Assembly (NCBI GenBank): GCA_016703645.1
Contig: JADJBR010000004.1
Location: 443,501-507,500, forward strand
Source: Zoogloea sp.
GTDB lineage: Bacteria; Pseudomonadota; Gammaproteobacteria; Burkholderiales; Rhodocyclaceae
Length of the DNA: 64,000 nucleotides
Reading direction: 5' to 3'
Shown in pieces: positions 19,431 to 29,231 of this stretch (positions within the stretch are counted from its first letter, which is position 1; each line of letters starts with the position of its first letter). Both the position numbers and the translations under genes were made by a program. Below the pieces are notes generated by a model. It made no database searches. It saw only the letters and a list, made by a program, of their open reading frames with translations, and was not told the DNA's origin.

Positions 19431-19706
19431 ATGGATTTTCCCGACTGGAGTTCGCTTTTGGATACGAAGAACGAAGTGTTGTCGATTCTCGACGAGGTTC
19501 TGAGCCTGGGGGGCGCTGCCGCCAGGTTCGACTTGGATACCGCCTTGCTCGGAGCCTTGCCCGATCTTGACTCCATGGCGGTCGTCGGTTTGATCAACAT
19601 GATGGAAGAGCGCTTCGGCTTTGTCGTGGAAGATGACGAAATTGACGGATCCACCTTTGCTACGGTGGGTTCCCTCGTCGATTTCGTGAACGGAAAGCTT
19701 GCCTGA
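19431..19706 (+). CDS. acyl carrier protein, exosortase-A system associated
   Basis: A 91-residue acidic carrier protein. The serine in LPDLDSMAVVGLI is the expected 4'-phosphopantetheine attachment site (DSM motif). The four-helix ACP pattern is visible. An alternative TTG start at 19458 gives a slightly shorter N-terminus. It stops directly before the GTG of hydrolase 2. With the divergent ligase and decarboxylase it probably forms a small thioester-based activation pathway. Confidence 0.85.
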   Translation: MDFPDWSSLLDTKNEVLSILDEVLSLGGAAARFDLDTALLGALPDLDSMAVVGLINMMEERFGFVVEDDEIDGSTFATVGSLVDFVNGKLA

Positions 19707-20541
19707 GTGGCCGGTGTCATACCCCGGCGAGAGGCTTTCTTTCTGCCGGGTGGAGTGACAAGGGAAGGACGCTTCTGCCTGCTTACCCGTGCGCCGGTTT
19801 CCAGGGGCACCCTTGTGTTCGCCCATCCCTTTGCCGAGGAGATGAACAAGTCCCGGCGCATGGTGGCGCTGGCGGCCGGGGCTTTTGCGGCATGCGGATG
19901 GTCTACCCTCCAGATCGACTTTACCGGTTGCGGTGACAGCGGCGGCGACTTCGAGGACGCGAGCTGGGCTGCCTGGACCGCTGATCTGCACGATGCCTGG
20001 TGCTGGGCATCCGCCAATCTCCCCGGGCCGTTGGCTGTGTGGGGCCTCCGTGGGGGCGCCCTTGTCATTTCCGACTGGTTGCGTGCCAGCGGTGTCGTGG
20101 CGCCATTGCTTCTGTGGCAGCCCGTGTCCAATGGTCGTCAGCACTTGAACCAGTTCCTGCGGCTCAAGGCTGCCGGTGAAATGCTGGCCGACGCTGATGC
20201 AAAGGCGTCCATGGACCTGATCCGCAGCAGCCTCCAGGCGGGGCACGCCGTTGAATGTTGCCGGCTATCGCCTGCCGGCGGCACTGGCTGGCGGGATGGA
20301 GGCTTCGAGTTTGTCTCTGCCGCCCGGTTTTGGCGCGCCGGTAGCCCTTTTTGAGCTTGGCCCCCCCGAGCGCACGGAGCTGTCTCCGGCCCTGCGGGTG
20401 CTCACCGAGCGGTGGTCGGGGGCCAATGTGAGTGTCCGGGCTGTCTGCGTGGCCGGGCCGGCCTTCTGGCAGACCCAGGAGATCGAACTGTGTCCGGCGC
20501 TGATTGATGCTTCCGTTGCGGCACTTGGAGATCTCGCATGA
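19707..20541 (+). pseudogene. alpha/beta hydrolase 2, exosortase-A system associated (frameshifted)
   Basis: The first frame (GTG at 19707) reads an alpha/beta hydrolase (VFAHPFAEEMNKSRRMV, TLQIDFTGCGDSGGDFED, VWGLRGGALV) up to about residue 181. It then becomes non-family and stops at 20354. The correct C-terminus continues in another frame from ~20254 (VAGYRLPAALAGGMEASS) to 20541. One extra T in GTTGAATGTTGCC accounts for the shift, so the merged product would be ~278 residues, near the usual family length. It may be a true disruption or an assembly error. The rejoined gene overlaps the next start by 4 bp, as an intact operon would. Confidence 0.8.
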
Positions 20542-21425
20542 GCGCGGCAACGGGTCACGGGCAGGACAAGGCCGTTCTTTTCGAATGTGGCGGTGAGTCC
20601 CTCGTGGGGGTCATCTCGGTGCCGGAGGTGCCAGCCGAAACAGGGGTGCTGGTCATTGTTGGCGGGCCCCAGTACCGGGCCGGCTCCCATCGACAGTTTG
20701 TCCTGCTGGCGCGCCATCTGGCCGCGCAGGGTGTGCCTTGCATGCGATTCGACTACCGCGGGATGGGCGACGCGACCGGTGCGGCGCGGAGTTTCGAGTC
20801 TGTCAGTGAGGATGTCGAAGCGGCAATCGGGGCCTTCATGGAAGCTTGCCCGGGCTTGCACCGGGTTGTCTTGTGGGGCTTGTGCGATGGTGCCAGCGCC
20901 GCCTGCCTGTATCCGGCGCAGAAGGATCCGCGGGTTGCTGCAGCGGTATTGCTGAATCCCTGGGTGCATACCCAGGCGGGTGAAGCCAAGGTCTTCCTCA
21001 AGCACTATTACCTGCAGCGCATCACTGATCCGTCGTTCTGGCGAAAGCTCGGCAGCGGTCAGGTGAGTTTCCTGAAATCCTTCGGCAGTCTGTTTTCCTT
21101 TGTCCGTGCAGCGGGGCGCAAGGCTTCAGCGGAAGCCGCTGCGGACGTGGGCGATGGTGGTGGCCCTTTCCCCGAGCGAATGGCCCGGGGGTTGGCCGGA
21201 CGACAGGGGCCTTTGGCGATCTTCCTGAGTGGGCGTGACTACGTGGCGCGGGAGTTCGACGATGCGTGCAAGGCCAGTGCCGAATGGCGCAAGGCCCTGG
21301 ATCGCGCCGATCTCGATATCACCCGTTTCGCTGATGCCGACCACACCTTCTCCGGCCCCGGTGAAGCGCAGGCGGTTGCGGAAGCCACCCATGCCTGGTT
21401 GCAGGCGAGGGGGCTGGCGCGCTGA
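20538..21425 (+). CDS. alpha/beta hydrolase 1, exosortase-A system associated
   Basis: A 295-residue alpha/beta hydrolase. It has an N-terminal strand region ending in IVGGPQYRAGSHRQFV (oxyanion region), the RFDYRGMGDATG motif, a nucleophile elbow VLWGLCDGASAA with Asp or Cys at the elbow rather than Ser, and a C-terminal DADHTFSG with the histidine. This matches the hydrolase 1 family found beside exosortase A genes. It may release the product from the ACP; this is inference. The gene is read from ATG overlapping the end of hydrolase 2. Confidence 0.85.
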   Translation: MSAATGHGQDKAVLFECGGESLVGVISVPEVPAETGVLVIVGGPQYRAGSHRQFVLLARHLAAQGVPCMRFDYRGMGDATGAARSFESVSEDVEAAIGAFMEACPGLHRVVLWGLCDGASAACLYPAQKDPRVAAAVLLNPWVHTQAGEAKVFLKHYYLQRITDPSFWRKLGSGQVSFLKSFGSLFSFVRAAGRKASAEAAADVGDGGGPFPERMARGLAGRQGPLAIFLSGRDYVAREFDDACKASAEWRKALDRADLDITRFADADHTFSGPGEAQAVAEATHAWLQARGLAR

Positions 21426-21430
21426 CTGAT

Positions 21431-21457
21431 CGCGCCGGAAGGCTTGATTCCGGCGCG
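21431..21457. terminator. bidirectional hairpin between convergent genes
   Basis: A perfect 10-bp stem (CGCGCCGGAA / TTCCGGCGCG) with a 7-nt loop between the convergent hydrolase 1 and nasA genes. It has no long T tract on either strand, so it may be a weak terminator or an mRNA-stabilising hairpin. Confidence 0.55.
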
Positions 21458-21468
21458 TCGGTGTGAGT

Positions 21469-24201
21469 TCAGTGCTTCACGCTTTGGGCAAGCCGCTTCA
21501 GTTCCGGGACGCAGGAGCCACAGTTGGTGCCACAGCGGGTACGGGCCTGCAGGGATTCAAGAGAGTCACCGTTGCGGAAGGCCGCCAGGATATCGTCCTC
21601 GGCCACGTCGAAGCAGTTGCAGATCACCTTGCCCCGCGCGGCCTGACCGGCAGGTGGCTGGGTGAGGGGGGCAAGCAGCCAGGGGCGGACAGCGGCAGCA
21701 GAGTGGCCCTGCACCATCATGTCGGCCAGCCATTCGGCGGCCTTGGTTTCCCCGGCCAGACGCACGGCTGAAAGGGAGTCCCCCGTCACCCTGGCGCGCT
21801 TTTCCACTTCCTTGCGGCTGTCGTGGTAGGACAGTACCTGGGTCGGATCATCAAGTGCCAGATCTTGGTCCAGGGCTTCGAGCAGGGCCGGGGCCAACTC
21901 TTCACCCCGGGCTTTCAGTACGACCACCGGCGAATTGCGGCCGGCCAGGGTCAGGCTGGCGTAGGGAAAGTGGGGCAACCAGCGACGCAGGCGGTCCATC
22001 ACGACCAGCGGGTTGGGTTGCAGGTGGCCGTCCGCATCGGGTTCCGAGCGGCGCATGGCCACCAGTGCCTTGCCCGCGGTGTACTTGGCCACCTGGATGG
22101 CCGCATGCTTGAGTTCCGGCTGCTTTGAAGTGGGGTCATAGGTGCGGGGAAGAAGCACATTCACCCCTTGTCCGCCCATGGTGTTGCCGCCCCAGTGCAT
22201 GGGTACGAAGGTCTGGCCGGGACGCAGGGTGGCCGATTCGATCACCTTGAGTACCACCGCGCCGCGCTTGCTCTTCACTTCCACCAGATCACCGTTGTTC
22301 AGGCTGCGTCGCTCCATGTCATCCTTGTGCATGTGCAGCAGCGGCTCGGCTTCATGGCTGTAGAGCCGGGCGACAAGGCCGGTGCGGCTCATGCCATGCC
22401 ACTGGTCGCGCAGGCGGCCGGTGTTGAGATGCAGCGGGTAGCGCGCGCTGGGCGATTCGGCAGTGATGCGGTGTTCGGTTGCGACAAAGCGGGCGCGACC
22501 GGAAGGGGTTGGGAAGACGCCATCCTCGTAGAGACGGACCTTGCCTTTTTGGGCACCCTCCGGGAAGGGCCACTGCTGGGGGCCGGCGGTCTCGAGCAGG
22601 GAATAGCTGAGCCCCGTAATGTCCAGATCGCGCCCGCGGGTTGATTCCCGGTGCTCATTCCAGACTTCTTCCGGCGAGGTGTAGGGGAACATCCGCGCGG
22701 CCAGGTCGCCCTTGCCCAGTTGGATGCCCAGACGCCGGGCGAAGTCCACCACGATCGCCCAATCGTGGCGGGCCTCGCCCGGCGCGGACACGGCGGCTCG
22801 GACGCGGGTGATGGCCCGCTCCGAGTTGGTGACGGTGCCTTCCTTCTCGCCCCAGGTGGTGGCGGGAAGCAGGAGATCGGCATAGGCGCAGGTTTCGGTA
22901 TGACCGAAGGCTTCCTGGACAATCACGAATTCAGCATTCTGAAGGGCCGCGTGGATCATGGCCTGATCGGGCATCGATTGGGCCGGGTTGGTGCAGGCGA
23001 TCCACACCGCCTTGACCTCGCCCGACTTGAGCCCCTCGAACAGTTCCACCGCGCTCCTGCCGGGCTTGTCGGGTACGCTGTCCACGCCCCACAGGGCTGC
23101 CACTTCGGCCCGGTGCTGGGGGTTGGCCATGTCCCGGTGGGCGGACAGCAGGTTGGCGAGGCCACCCACTTCACGGCCGCCCATGGCATTGGGCTGACCC
23201 GTGAGGGAGAAGGGGCCGGCGCCAGGACGGCCGATCTGGCCGGTGGCCAGATGCAGGTTGATCAGCGCCGAATTGTTGTGGGTGCCGAAGCTGTACTGGT
23301 TCAGACCCTGGCAGTACATGGACATGGTTGCCGGGGAGGTGGCAAAGATCTGTGCCGCCTGTTCGATGGCCTTGCGGTCGAGGCCGCAGATCGTGGCCGC
23401 CATGGCCGGCGTGTACTCGCGAACGATCTTCTTGAGCGCGTCGAAGCCCTCCGTATGGGCGTCCACGTAGTCCCGATTCACCCAGCCTTCCCACAGCATG
23501 ATGTGGAGCATGGCGTTGTAGAGGGCAATGTCGGTGCCTGGCAGCAGGGGGAGGTGGAGGTCGGCCGCCTCGGCGGTGTCGGTGCGGCGGGGGTCGATGA
23601 CCACCAGCTTCATGTCCGGATTGGCCTTGCGGGCGTCTTCCACGCGTCGGAAGGCAATCGGGTGGGCGAAGGCGGTATTGCTGCCGGAGATGAACAGGGC
23701 CTGGGTGAGGGCAATGTCTTCGTAGCTGCACGGGGGCGCGTCGGCACCCAGGCTCAGCTTGTAGCCGGCCACGGCGCTGGACATGCACAGGCGTGAATTG
23801 GTATCGAGGTTGTTGCTGCCGATGAGGCCCTTCACCAGCTTGTTGAAGACGTAATAGTCCTCGGTCAGGAGCTGGCCGGCACCATACACGGCAACGGCAT
23901 CGGGGCCGTGCTCGGCAATGATGGCTGCAAAGCGGTCGGCGGCCGTATCCAGGGCGGTATCCCAGCTCACCCGTGTCCGGGCCTGATCGCGTGAGGCGCG
24001 CAACTCGGGATAAAGGGCGCGGGCGATCAGGGTTTCCGGGGCGCTCGACAGGTGCAGGGTGGCACCCTTGGTGCACAGGCGGCCGAAGTTGGCCGGGTGG
24101 TCCGGATCGCCCTTGACGCTGGTGATGCGCCCGGCTTCATGTTCAATGACAACACCGCAGCCGACGCCGCAGTAACAACAGGTGGATTTCGTTTCGGCCA
24201 T
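21469..24201 (-). CDS. nasA: assimilatory nitrate reductase catalytic subunit
   Basis: A 910-residue molybdopterin oxidoreductase. The N-terminal [4Fe-4S] motif is CCYCGVGCGV with a later cysteine in GRLCTKG. The Mo-bis-MGD domains follow (SNTAFAHPI, MYCQGLNQY, NAMGGREVGG), and the C-terminus is a BFD-like [2Fe-2S] domain (VICNCFDVAEDDI, then CGTNCGSCVPEL). It reduces nitrate to nitrite in the cytoplasm. The start at 24201 follows AAGGAG; a longer frame to 24243 is not needed. No flavin reductase partner is adjacent. Confidence 0.9.
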   Translation of the reverse strand: MAETKSTCCYCGVGCGVVIEHEAGRITSVKGDPDHPANFGRLCTKGATLHLSSAPETLIARALYPELRASRDQARTRVSWDTALDTAADRFAAIIAEHGPDAVAVYGAGQLLTEDYYVFNKLVKGLIGSNNLDTNSRLCMSSAVAGYKLSLGADAPPCSYEDIALTQALFISGSNTAFAHPIAFRRVEDARKANPDMKLVVIDPRRTDTAEAADLHLPLLPGTDIALYNAMLHIMLWEGWVNRDYVDAHTEGFDALKKIVREYTPAMAATICGLDRKAIEQAAQIFATSPATMSMYCQGLNQYSFGTHNNSALINLHLATGQIGRPGAGPFSLTGQPNAMGGREVGGLANLLSAHRDMANPQHRAEVAALWGVDSVPDKPGRSAVELFEGLKSGEVKAVWIACTNPAQSMPDQAMIHAALQNAEFVIVQEAFGHTETCAYADLLLPATTWGEKEGTVTNSERAITRVRAAVSAPGEARHDWAIVVDFARRLGIQLGKGDLAARMFPYTSPEEVWNEHRESTRGRDLDITGLSYSLLETAGPQQWPFPEGAQKGKVRLYEDGVFPTPSGRARFVATEHRITAESPSARYPLHLNTGRLRDQWHGMSRTGLVARLYSHEAEPLLHMHKDDMERRSLNNGDLVEVKSKRGAVVLKVIESATLRPGQTFVPMHWGGNTMGGQGVNVLLPRTYDPTSKQPELKHAAIQVAKYTAGKALVAMRRSEPDADGHLQPNPLVVMDRLRRWLPHFPYASLTLAGRNSPVVVLKARGEELAPALLEALDQDLALDDPTQVLSYHDSRKEVEKRARVTGDSLSAVRLAGETKAAEWLADMMVQGHSAAAVRPWLLAPLTQPPAGQAARGKVICNCFDVAEDDILAAFRNGDSLESLQARTRCGTNCGSCVPELKRLAQSVKH

Positions 24202-24326
24202 GAACACTCCTTTGATGCAGAGCACAAGCAAGCCATGTGCCATACGCAGGAGTCTTCAATTTTCCTTGGTTTTCCCTTGAGTCGAGCACCAGGGTGGGGA
24301 TTTTCAAGGCCAATATGGTGCGTCGA

Positions 24327-27300
24327 TCACTTTTCCTTCTTTTTACCTGCACCAGTCTTGGGCGGCGGTGCCTTGCTTCCCGCCTCTTTTGCCGCCGATG
24401 GGCCGGGTATTTTCGTGTCCCCTTGCGGATCGTTGAGGATGCACTTCAGCATCTCGGCACGCGTGGCATCGTCGCCATCGCCTCGGCATTTCAGCAGTTC
24501 GCCGAGGATGCGGATCTGGGCGGTGACCGAGTCCAGCTCGCGGGCTGTGGCCGTCACCCCCTTGATGGCATCGCGATATGTGTCGGCCAGCCCGTCGGCT
24601 GATTTCTCGCCTGAATGCAGCCAAAGGGCCAGCTCTGCGTCCGCCGACATCACCGCGTCGAAGAAATCGTAGGTATGCTCGAAACGCGCGCGGGCGGCGC
24701 GCCCGCACACCTCGGCGGCTTCGGCGTAGTTGGCCTCGGTGCCGAGTAGCGCATCCAGTTGCAGACGGTTGATGGCGTTGTAAGGGTTCCAGTCGGGAGA
24801 GGCACCAGGGCGGCCCTCGCAGCGGGCGTAGGCATCACGGGCGCAGGTCAGTGCCTCCGCCACCTTGTCCCAGGGTTCGCCACTACGGGCACGGATGATG
24901 GCCATGCGCTTGTGGGCACTGCCGAGGAGTGCCCAACGCTCCGGGTTGTTCCTCGTGGCAGCAGTGTTGGAGACTTCAGGTGACTCGGACGACAGGGCGA
25001 TGAGAAAGTGCAGGCGCGCCAGGGCGCTCTCAGCGAGGGTCTTGGCCTCTTCTAGCCGGGCGCTCTGAAGACTCAGGCGCTCGGCCTGGCGACTTTCCAG
25101 ATTGGCAAGCTGTTCGATGGCGAACAGGGGGACCAGACCCTTTGACGAATCGTCGCCAATGGCCCTCAGCCAGGCCGAGCGGGCATCGGGATAGCCTTCT
25201 TGGCCGTATTCGGCGTAAAGGCGGGCGAGGGCGTGCTGCACCTGCGGCTGCTTGATCCAGCCCTCCGGCACATGGCGCAGACGAGTCTGGATGCGCCGGG
25301 CAATCTGCTTGAAGCCATCGTCCTTTCCGCCGCGCTGAAACATCTGGCCCGCGTCGGGCAGGCGGCATTCGATTCGGCGCTGCTCGATCCAGTCGACGAG
25401 TTCGTGGCTCGAGCGCAGGGAGGTGTCGTCCCTGGTCGGGTTACGATGGACTTTGAGCTGGAAGGCGGGATCGCCATAGGCCTGGTAAGCACCCCAGGTG
25501 TTGTGGCCGGGGTGGGCTTCGTAACACATGCGACGGGCCTCGAAAATCGCCTCGCCGAAGCTGGCGCCTTGCTCGGCCATCTGCTCGAAGAAGGTCTCGA
25601 TGAAGGTGCGCGCCGCCGTGTCGTTCACCTCCCAACCGGCGGCCACCACGCAGCGCACGCCCATGTCGATAAGCTCTCGCGCCAGACTGGCGGCAAGTCG
25701 CCCGCCTCCCGAGCCTATCTTGCCCAGCTCGCAGCAGTTGAGGAAGACGAGGTCGGGAACACTCTCCATCTGGCCGATCTCGGCGGCAGTGAGGAGCAGA
25801 CCGTTGGAGAGCACCACGCCGCTGCGATGGCTGCCGTCGGCGGCCCGCCGCGCATGGATGCCGTGGGCGGAGATCATCAGCAGGCGGTAGGGCCGGGCGA
25901 AGAGGCGGGTGAAGATGTCCGCTGCCAGGGAGTCGGGCGGGGCCTCGGTGACCTGGTAGCCCGCGTCCGACAGCACCCGGGAGACCGTCATGCCTTCCGC
26001 TACGGCACCGGGCAGGGGGGGCAGGCAGTCCACCTCGGGTTTGCCATCTGCACCGATGCGCGGCTGCCAGTCGGCACCGCCAAATTGGGCATGGAAACCC
26101 TCGGTGGACGGCTCGGAGATCACACAGGCGGAGAGGGTGTCGGTGCGTGCCACCTGTCGGCGGAAGCGGGTGGTGATGAACTGGCGCACCACCCGGGTCT
26201 GCAGCACCATCGGACTGCCATCGACCTCCAGCATCTCCCAGGGCAGGTTGGCGGTGGTTTCATCCACCATCAGCAGCAGGTTGCCAGCCTGGCGGGCGGC
26301 GGCCTTGAACTCCAGCGGCACGAGTAGCTGGAACAGCGTGGCGCCGAAATCCAGACCCCTTGAATACAGGGTGGGGCTGCGGCTCTTGAGGCGGTCGTCG
26401 CAAAGCTTCTCCACGAGGCCCGGCTGGCGGATCTGGACGATGCTCTCGGCGCGGGCCTTGTCTCCCATGTAGATGAACTTGAGGCGGCCGGCATAGCGGA
26501 TCGTGGGGACACCGTCGAGCCAGAACGGCGTGGGCAGGCTGCCGTCGCGGGTCTTGTCGCCACAGCCATAGATGCGCAATAGCTGGCGCAGGTTCTCGGG
26601 CGGTATCGGCGGCTGGAAGCGCGGTGTGCTGCAGTCCGGCGGGCAGTCGGCTTCTTCCCGGTCGGCGTCGGAGACCATCAGACGCGGCCAGTAGTCGGAG
26701 AAGGGTGAGACGCTAAGGCGTTGGCGGGCACCTTCGCCGGTGAACAATTCTTCGGCGGCGTCGAGCTGGAAGTTCATCTGACGCAGCTCGCTCTTGAGGG
26801 TCGATCCCAGTTGGCTGACGGCGTGGGCGGCAGAGATGGCACTGTCGTGGAACACCTCGATGAACTGCAATTCGGACACCAGGGCGCGCCGGGTCTCGGA
26901 ATCCCCGTTCGGGCTGCCGTCGCCATTGGCGAAATCCCGGTTGGCCAGCAGCACGCCGAGCACCACCGCCTTCACCGATTCCCTCACGTCGAGCTGCAGC
27001 GCCGAGTTGGTACCGATCAGCAGGGATGCCAGCTTGAGGTGGAGGGTGTCGCCTCCGGGGGGCGGGTTGTTGGGCTGCGTTGTCGCTTGCTCTTCCCCGT
27101 AGCGGTCGGCTGCATGGAGGAGGTAACGCAGCACGCCCCCACGCACGGCCTCGGTGACGCCGCCCGCCGTGAGCCGGCCCATCTCTCCCAGGCCCACCAC
27201 GACCGCGCCGCGCCCGGTCTGGCGGTGGCGTTCAGCGGCATTGCGCGGCATCAGCACGATGGAGGCGTTGCCGATCTCGCCGGTATGGATGCCCAGCCGC

Positions 27301-29231
27301 TGGCGTTGGCTGAGGGCGCCGCCAACGAGATAGCGGTCGATCACCCCTTCGGCGGCGGCAATCGGGTCGCCCCGGTAATGGCCGCAGAGCACCGGGGTGT
27401 GCACGAAGCGCAGGTCCATCGCGCTGACGTAGACCTTCAGACGGCGGTTCCGGCTGCGCGGCACTTCCGGACGCAGGTGGCCGCCGAGCAGCCGGGTGGT
27501 GGCTTCGGGGGGGGAGGGGAAACCTTCGGGCGGCCCGGCCCGGTATTCCCGCACCGCGGGGGCCTTACCCCCGCGGCTGACGGGCAGCGGGCCGAGCTTG
27601 CGCGGGGTGCCGAGGGCGAGCAGGGATTCGATTTCTTCGAAGTGGGTTTCGGTGCTGGTCAGGCCCATGTGATCCACGGGCATCAGCCAGCTACGGTCGG
27701 CGGGCAGTCCGGGCAGGTGGCCCGAGGCCCAGGTGACCGAGCCGTCGCCCTCGGGCGTCCCGCGCAACACGATGCCACCCTGGCCCGCCTGTTTGACAAT
27801 GCCGCAGGGGGTGTTGTCGCTCTGGCCGTAGATGTAGGCGATGCGATCCGGTGCCTTGCGGACCCACTCGGTGTTGGCCACCTTTTCCCAGAACTTTTTG
27901 GCTTCATCAAGAACTGCTTGCTTCGGCTTGCCACCGAGTTTGCTGCCAAACCAGAAGTCATTATTGTGGGCGGCCAGGTCGACCCAGGTATCTTTCTGGT
28001 AGTAGTCGTTGCCGTCCGTTCCGTCCGGTGCTGGCAACAGATGGATGGCGCCGGGAAAGCCGGCGACGATGTCGAGGACGTCCTGCATGCGATGGCGCAG
28101 ATCCATCCGTGCCAGCAGGCGGATGGTGTCGGACTGCCCCAGCAGTGTGTGCACAAACAGATGGGCGCCTTGGTTGGGCGTGCCGAGCATCACCAGCCGG
28201 CTGTCTTTCCGGGCAGTGACTTTTTCCCACAGGGTCGTGTCGTGGGCAATGGCGGCCCGAACCACCAAGCCGCCCATGCTGTGCGCCAGGATGCGCACCG
28301 GGACATCGGGGTTTTCGTCGAGGAGCGCCTTCAGCCAACCGGCGAACTGTTCACCGAGATCCATCAGGGGTTTGCGCCAGTCGTAGGGGAAGAGCCTGAT
28401 CTCGTGGGTCTGGCCGAGCCGCTTCACGAGCTTGCCATAGGCAATGCCCACCAAGCCACATGCTGCCACCTCGGCCTTGCTGTCCATGGCAATCCTGCTC
28501 AAGGCACCGCGGGCGAGATCGAGGGGCGCGAGCCAGACGCGGTTGTTGTCGGCATCCAGGTTGCTGCCCATGATCCCGGGCAGGAAGACAAGGATAGGTG
28601 CCCGGCTGTTTCCGCGCGAAGGAGGGGGCGGGGGATCCTTGAGCACTTCGTCCAGGCCCGGTTCCGGCTGGGCGCGGGACGCCCATTCCGGCAGCTCTGC
28701 GGGATCGGGCGCACTGAGCCAGCGGTGCATTGCCGAGGGAAGCGGAAGTCCGTCGGCGGTGGCGGTGTCGTCGCGGAAGTAGCGGAAGTGGTTGACCTTA
28801 TCGCTCTGCACGAAGATCGCCCGGGCTTCCGCCTGATAGGCGAGGCCGCCGTACATGGAGGCGGTATCCACCACCAGATCATTGTCGGCCCGGTCGAAGA
28901 ACATCCAGTCGGTAAAGAGGGTACCGAGACGTTTGGCAAGGCCTCCGCCTTCGATATCGCCCGCGATGATCGCCATGGAGATGGTGCTGCGGTGGGGAGC
29001 CGACGCCAGAAGCATGCCCATCGCGGCGTCCGGCAGCATGGCCTCGATGCCCGGCAGCAAGCGCGGGTCCAGGCGCCGGTTGGCGATCTCGAGCACGATG
29101 CGGGTGAGTACGGCGATGCCCTTGTCGGTGGCTTCCTTGGCGGCGGCAACGGCAGCCGGGCCGGACGCGGCGGCCAGGGCGCCGGCTGCCCATCCCCCGG
29201 CCTTTTGGATGAGGCTCAGCAAGCCGGACAA
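24327..29231 (-). CDS. giant lipase / CHAT-protease fusion protein
   Basis: A 1634-residue protein. Residues ~1-200 form an uncharacterised region. Residues ~210-420 are an alpha/beta hydrolase (FLPGIMGSNL, nucleophile Ser318 in AHSMGG) of the LCAT/PGAP1-like lipase type. A long middle region follows. Residues ~1000-1290 are a caspase-like CHAT domain with His1123 in SAHG and Cys1166/1167 in LNCCELG, plus the usual downstream VVAAGWEVND. The C-terminal ~300 residues are helical, TPR-like, ending in a Lys/Pro-rich tail. Its start overlaps the end of the upstream hydrolase gene by 16 bp. Both catalytic centres look complete. It may act in stress-triggered cell killing or defence; this is inference. 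Confidence 0.8.
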   Translation of the reverse strand: MSGLLSLIQKAGGWAAGALAAASGPAAVAAAKEATDKGIAVLTRIVLEIANRRLDPRLLPGIEAMLPDAAMGMLLASAPHRSTISMAIIAGDIEGGGLAKRLGTLFTDWMFFDRADNDLVVDTASMYGGLAYQAEARAIFVQSDKVNHFRYFRDDTATADGLPLPSAMHRWLSAPDPAELPEWASRAQPEPGLDEVLKDPPPPPSRGNSRAPILVFLPGIMGSNLDADNNRVWLAPLDLARGALSRIAMDSKAEVAACGLVGIAYGKLVKRLGQTHEIRLFPYDWRKPLMDLGEQFAGWLKALLDENPDVPVRILAHSMGGLVVRAAIAHDTTLWEKVTARKDSRLVMLGTPNQGAHLFVHTLLGQSDTIRLLARMDLRHRMQDVLDIVAGFPGAIHLLPAPDGTDGNDYYQKDTWVDLAAHNNDFWFGSKLGGKPKQAVLDEAKKFWEKVANTEWVRKAPDRIAYIYGQSDNTPCGIVKQAGQGGIVLRGTPEGDGSVTWASGHLPGLPADRSWLMPVDHMGLTSTETHFEEIESLLALGTPRKLGPLPVSRGGKAPAVREYRAGPPEGFPSPPEATTRLLGGHLRPEVPRSRNRRLKVYVSAMDLRFVHTPVLCGHYRGDPIAAAEGVIDRYLVGGALSQRQRLGIHTGEIGNASIVLMPRNAAERHRQTGRGAVVVGLGEMGRLTAGGVTEAVRGGVLRYLLHAADRYGEEQATTQPNNPPPGGDTLHLKLASLLIGTNSALQLDVRESVKAVVLGVLLANRDFANGDGSPNGDSETRRALVSELQFIEVFHDSAISAAHAVSQLGSTLKSELRQMNFQLDAAEELFTGEGARQRLSVSPFSDYWPRLMVSDADREEADCPPDCSTPRFQPPIPPENLRQLLRIYGCGDKTRDGSLPTPFWLDGVPTIRYAGRLKFIYMGDKARAESIVQIRQPGLVEKLCDDRLKSRSPTLYSRGLDFGATLFQLLVPLEFKAAARQAGNLLLMVDETTANLPWEMLEVDGSPMVLQTRVVRQFITTRFRRQVARTDTLSACVISEPSTEGFHAQFGGADWQPRIGADGKPEVDCLPPLPGAVAEGMTVSRVLSDAGYQVTEAPPDSLAADIFTRLFARPYRLLMISAHGIHARRAADGSHRSGVVLSNGLLLTAAEIGQMESVPDLVFLNCCELGKIGSGGGRLAASLARELIDMGVRCVVAAGWEVNDTAARTFIETFFEQMAEQGASFGEAIFEARRMCYEAHPGHNTWGAYQAYGDPAFQLKVHRNPTRDDTSLRSSHELVDWIEQRRIECRLPDAGQMFQRGGKDDGFKQIARRIQTRLRHVPEGWIKQPQVQHALARLYAEYGQEGYPDARSAWLRAIGDDSSKGLVPLFAIEQLANLESRQAERLSLQSARLEEAKTLAESALARLHFLIALSSESPEVSNTAATRNNPERWALLGSAHKRMAIIRARSGEPWDKVAEALTCARDAYARCEGRPGASPDWNPYNAINRLQLDALLGTEANYAEAAEVCGRAARARFEHTYDFFDAVMSADAELALWLHSGEKSADGLADTYRDAIKGVTATARELDSVTAQIRILGELLKCRGDGDDATRAEMLKCILNDPQGDTKIPGPSAAKEAGSKAPPPKTGAGKKKEK

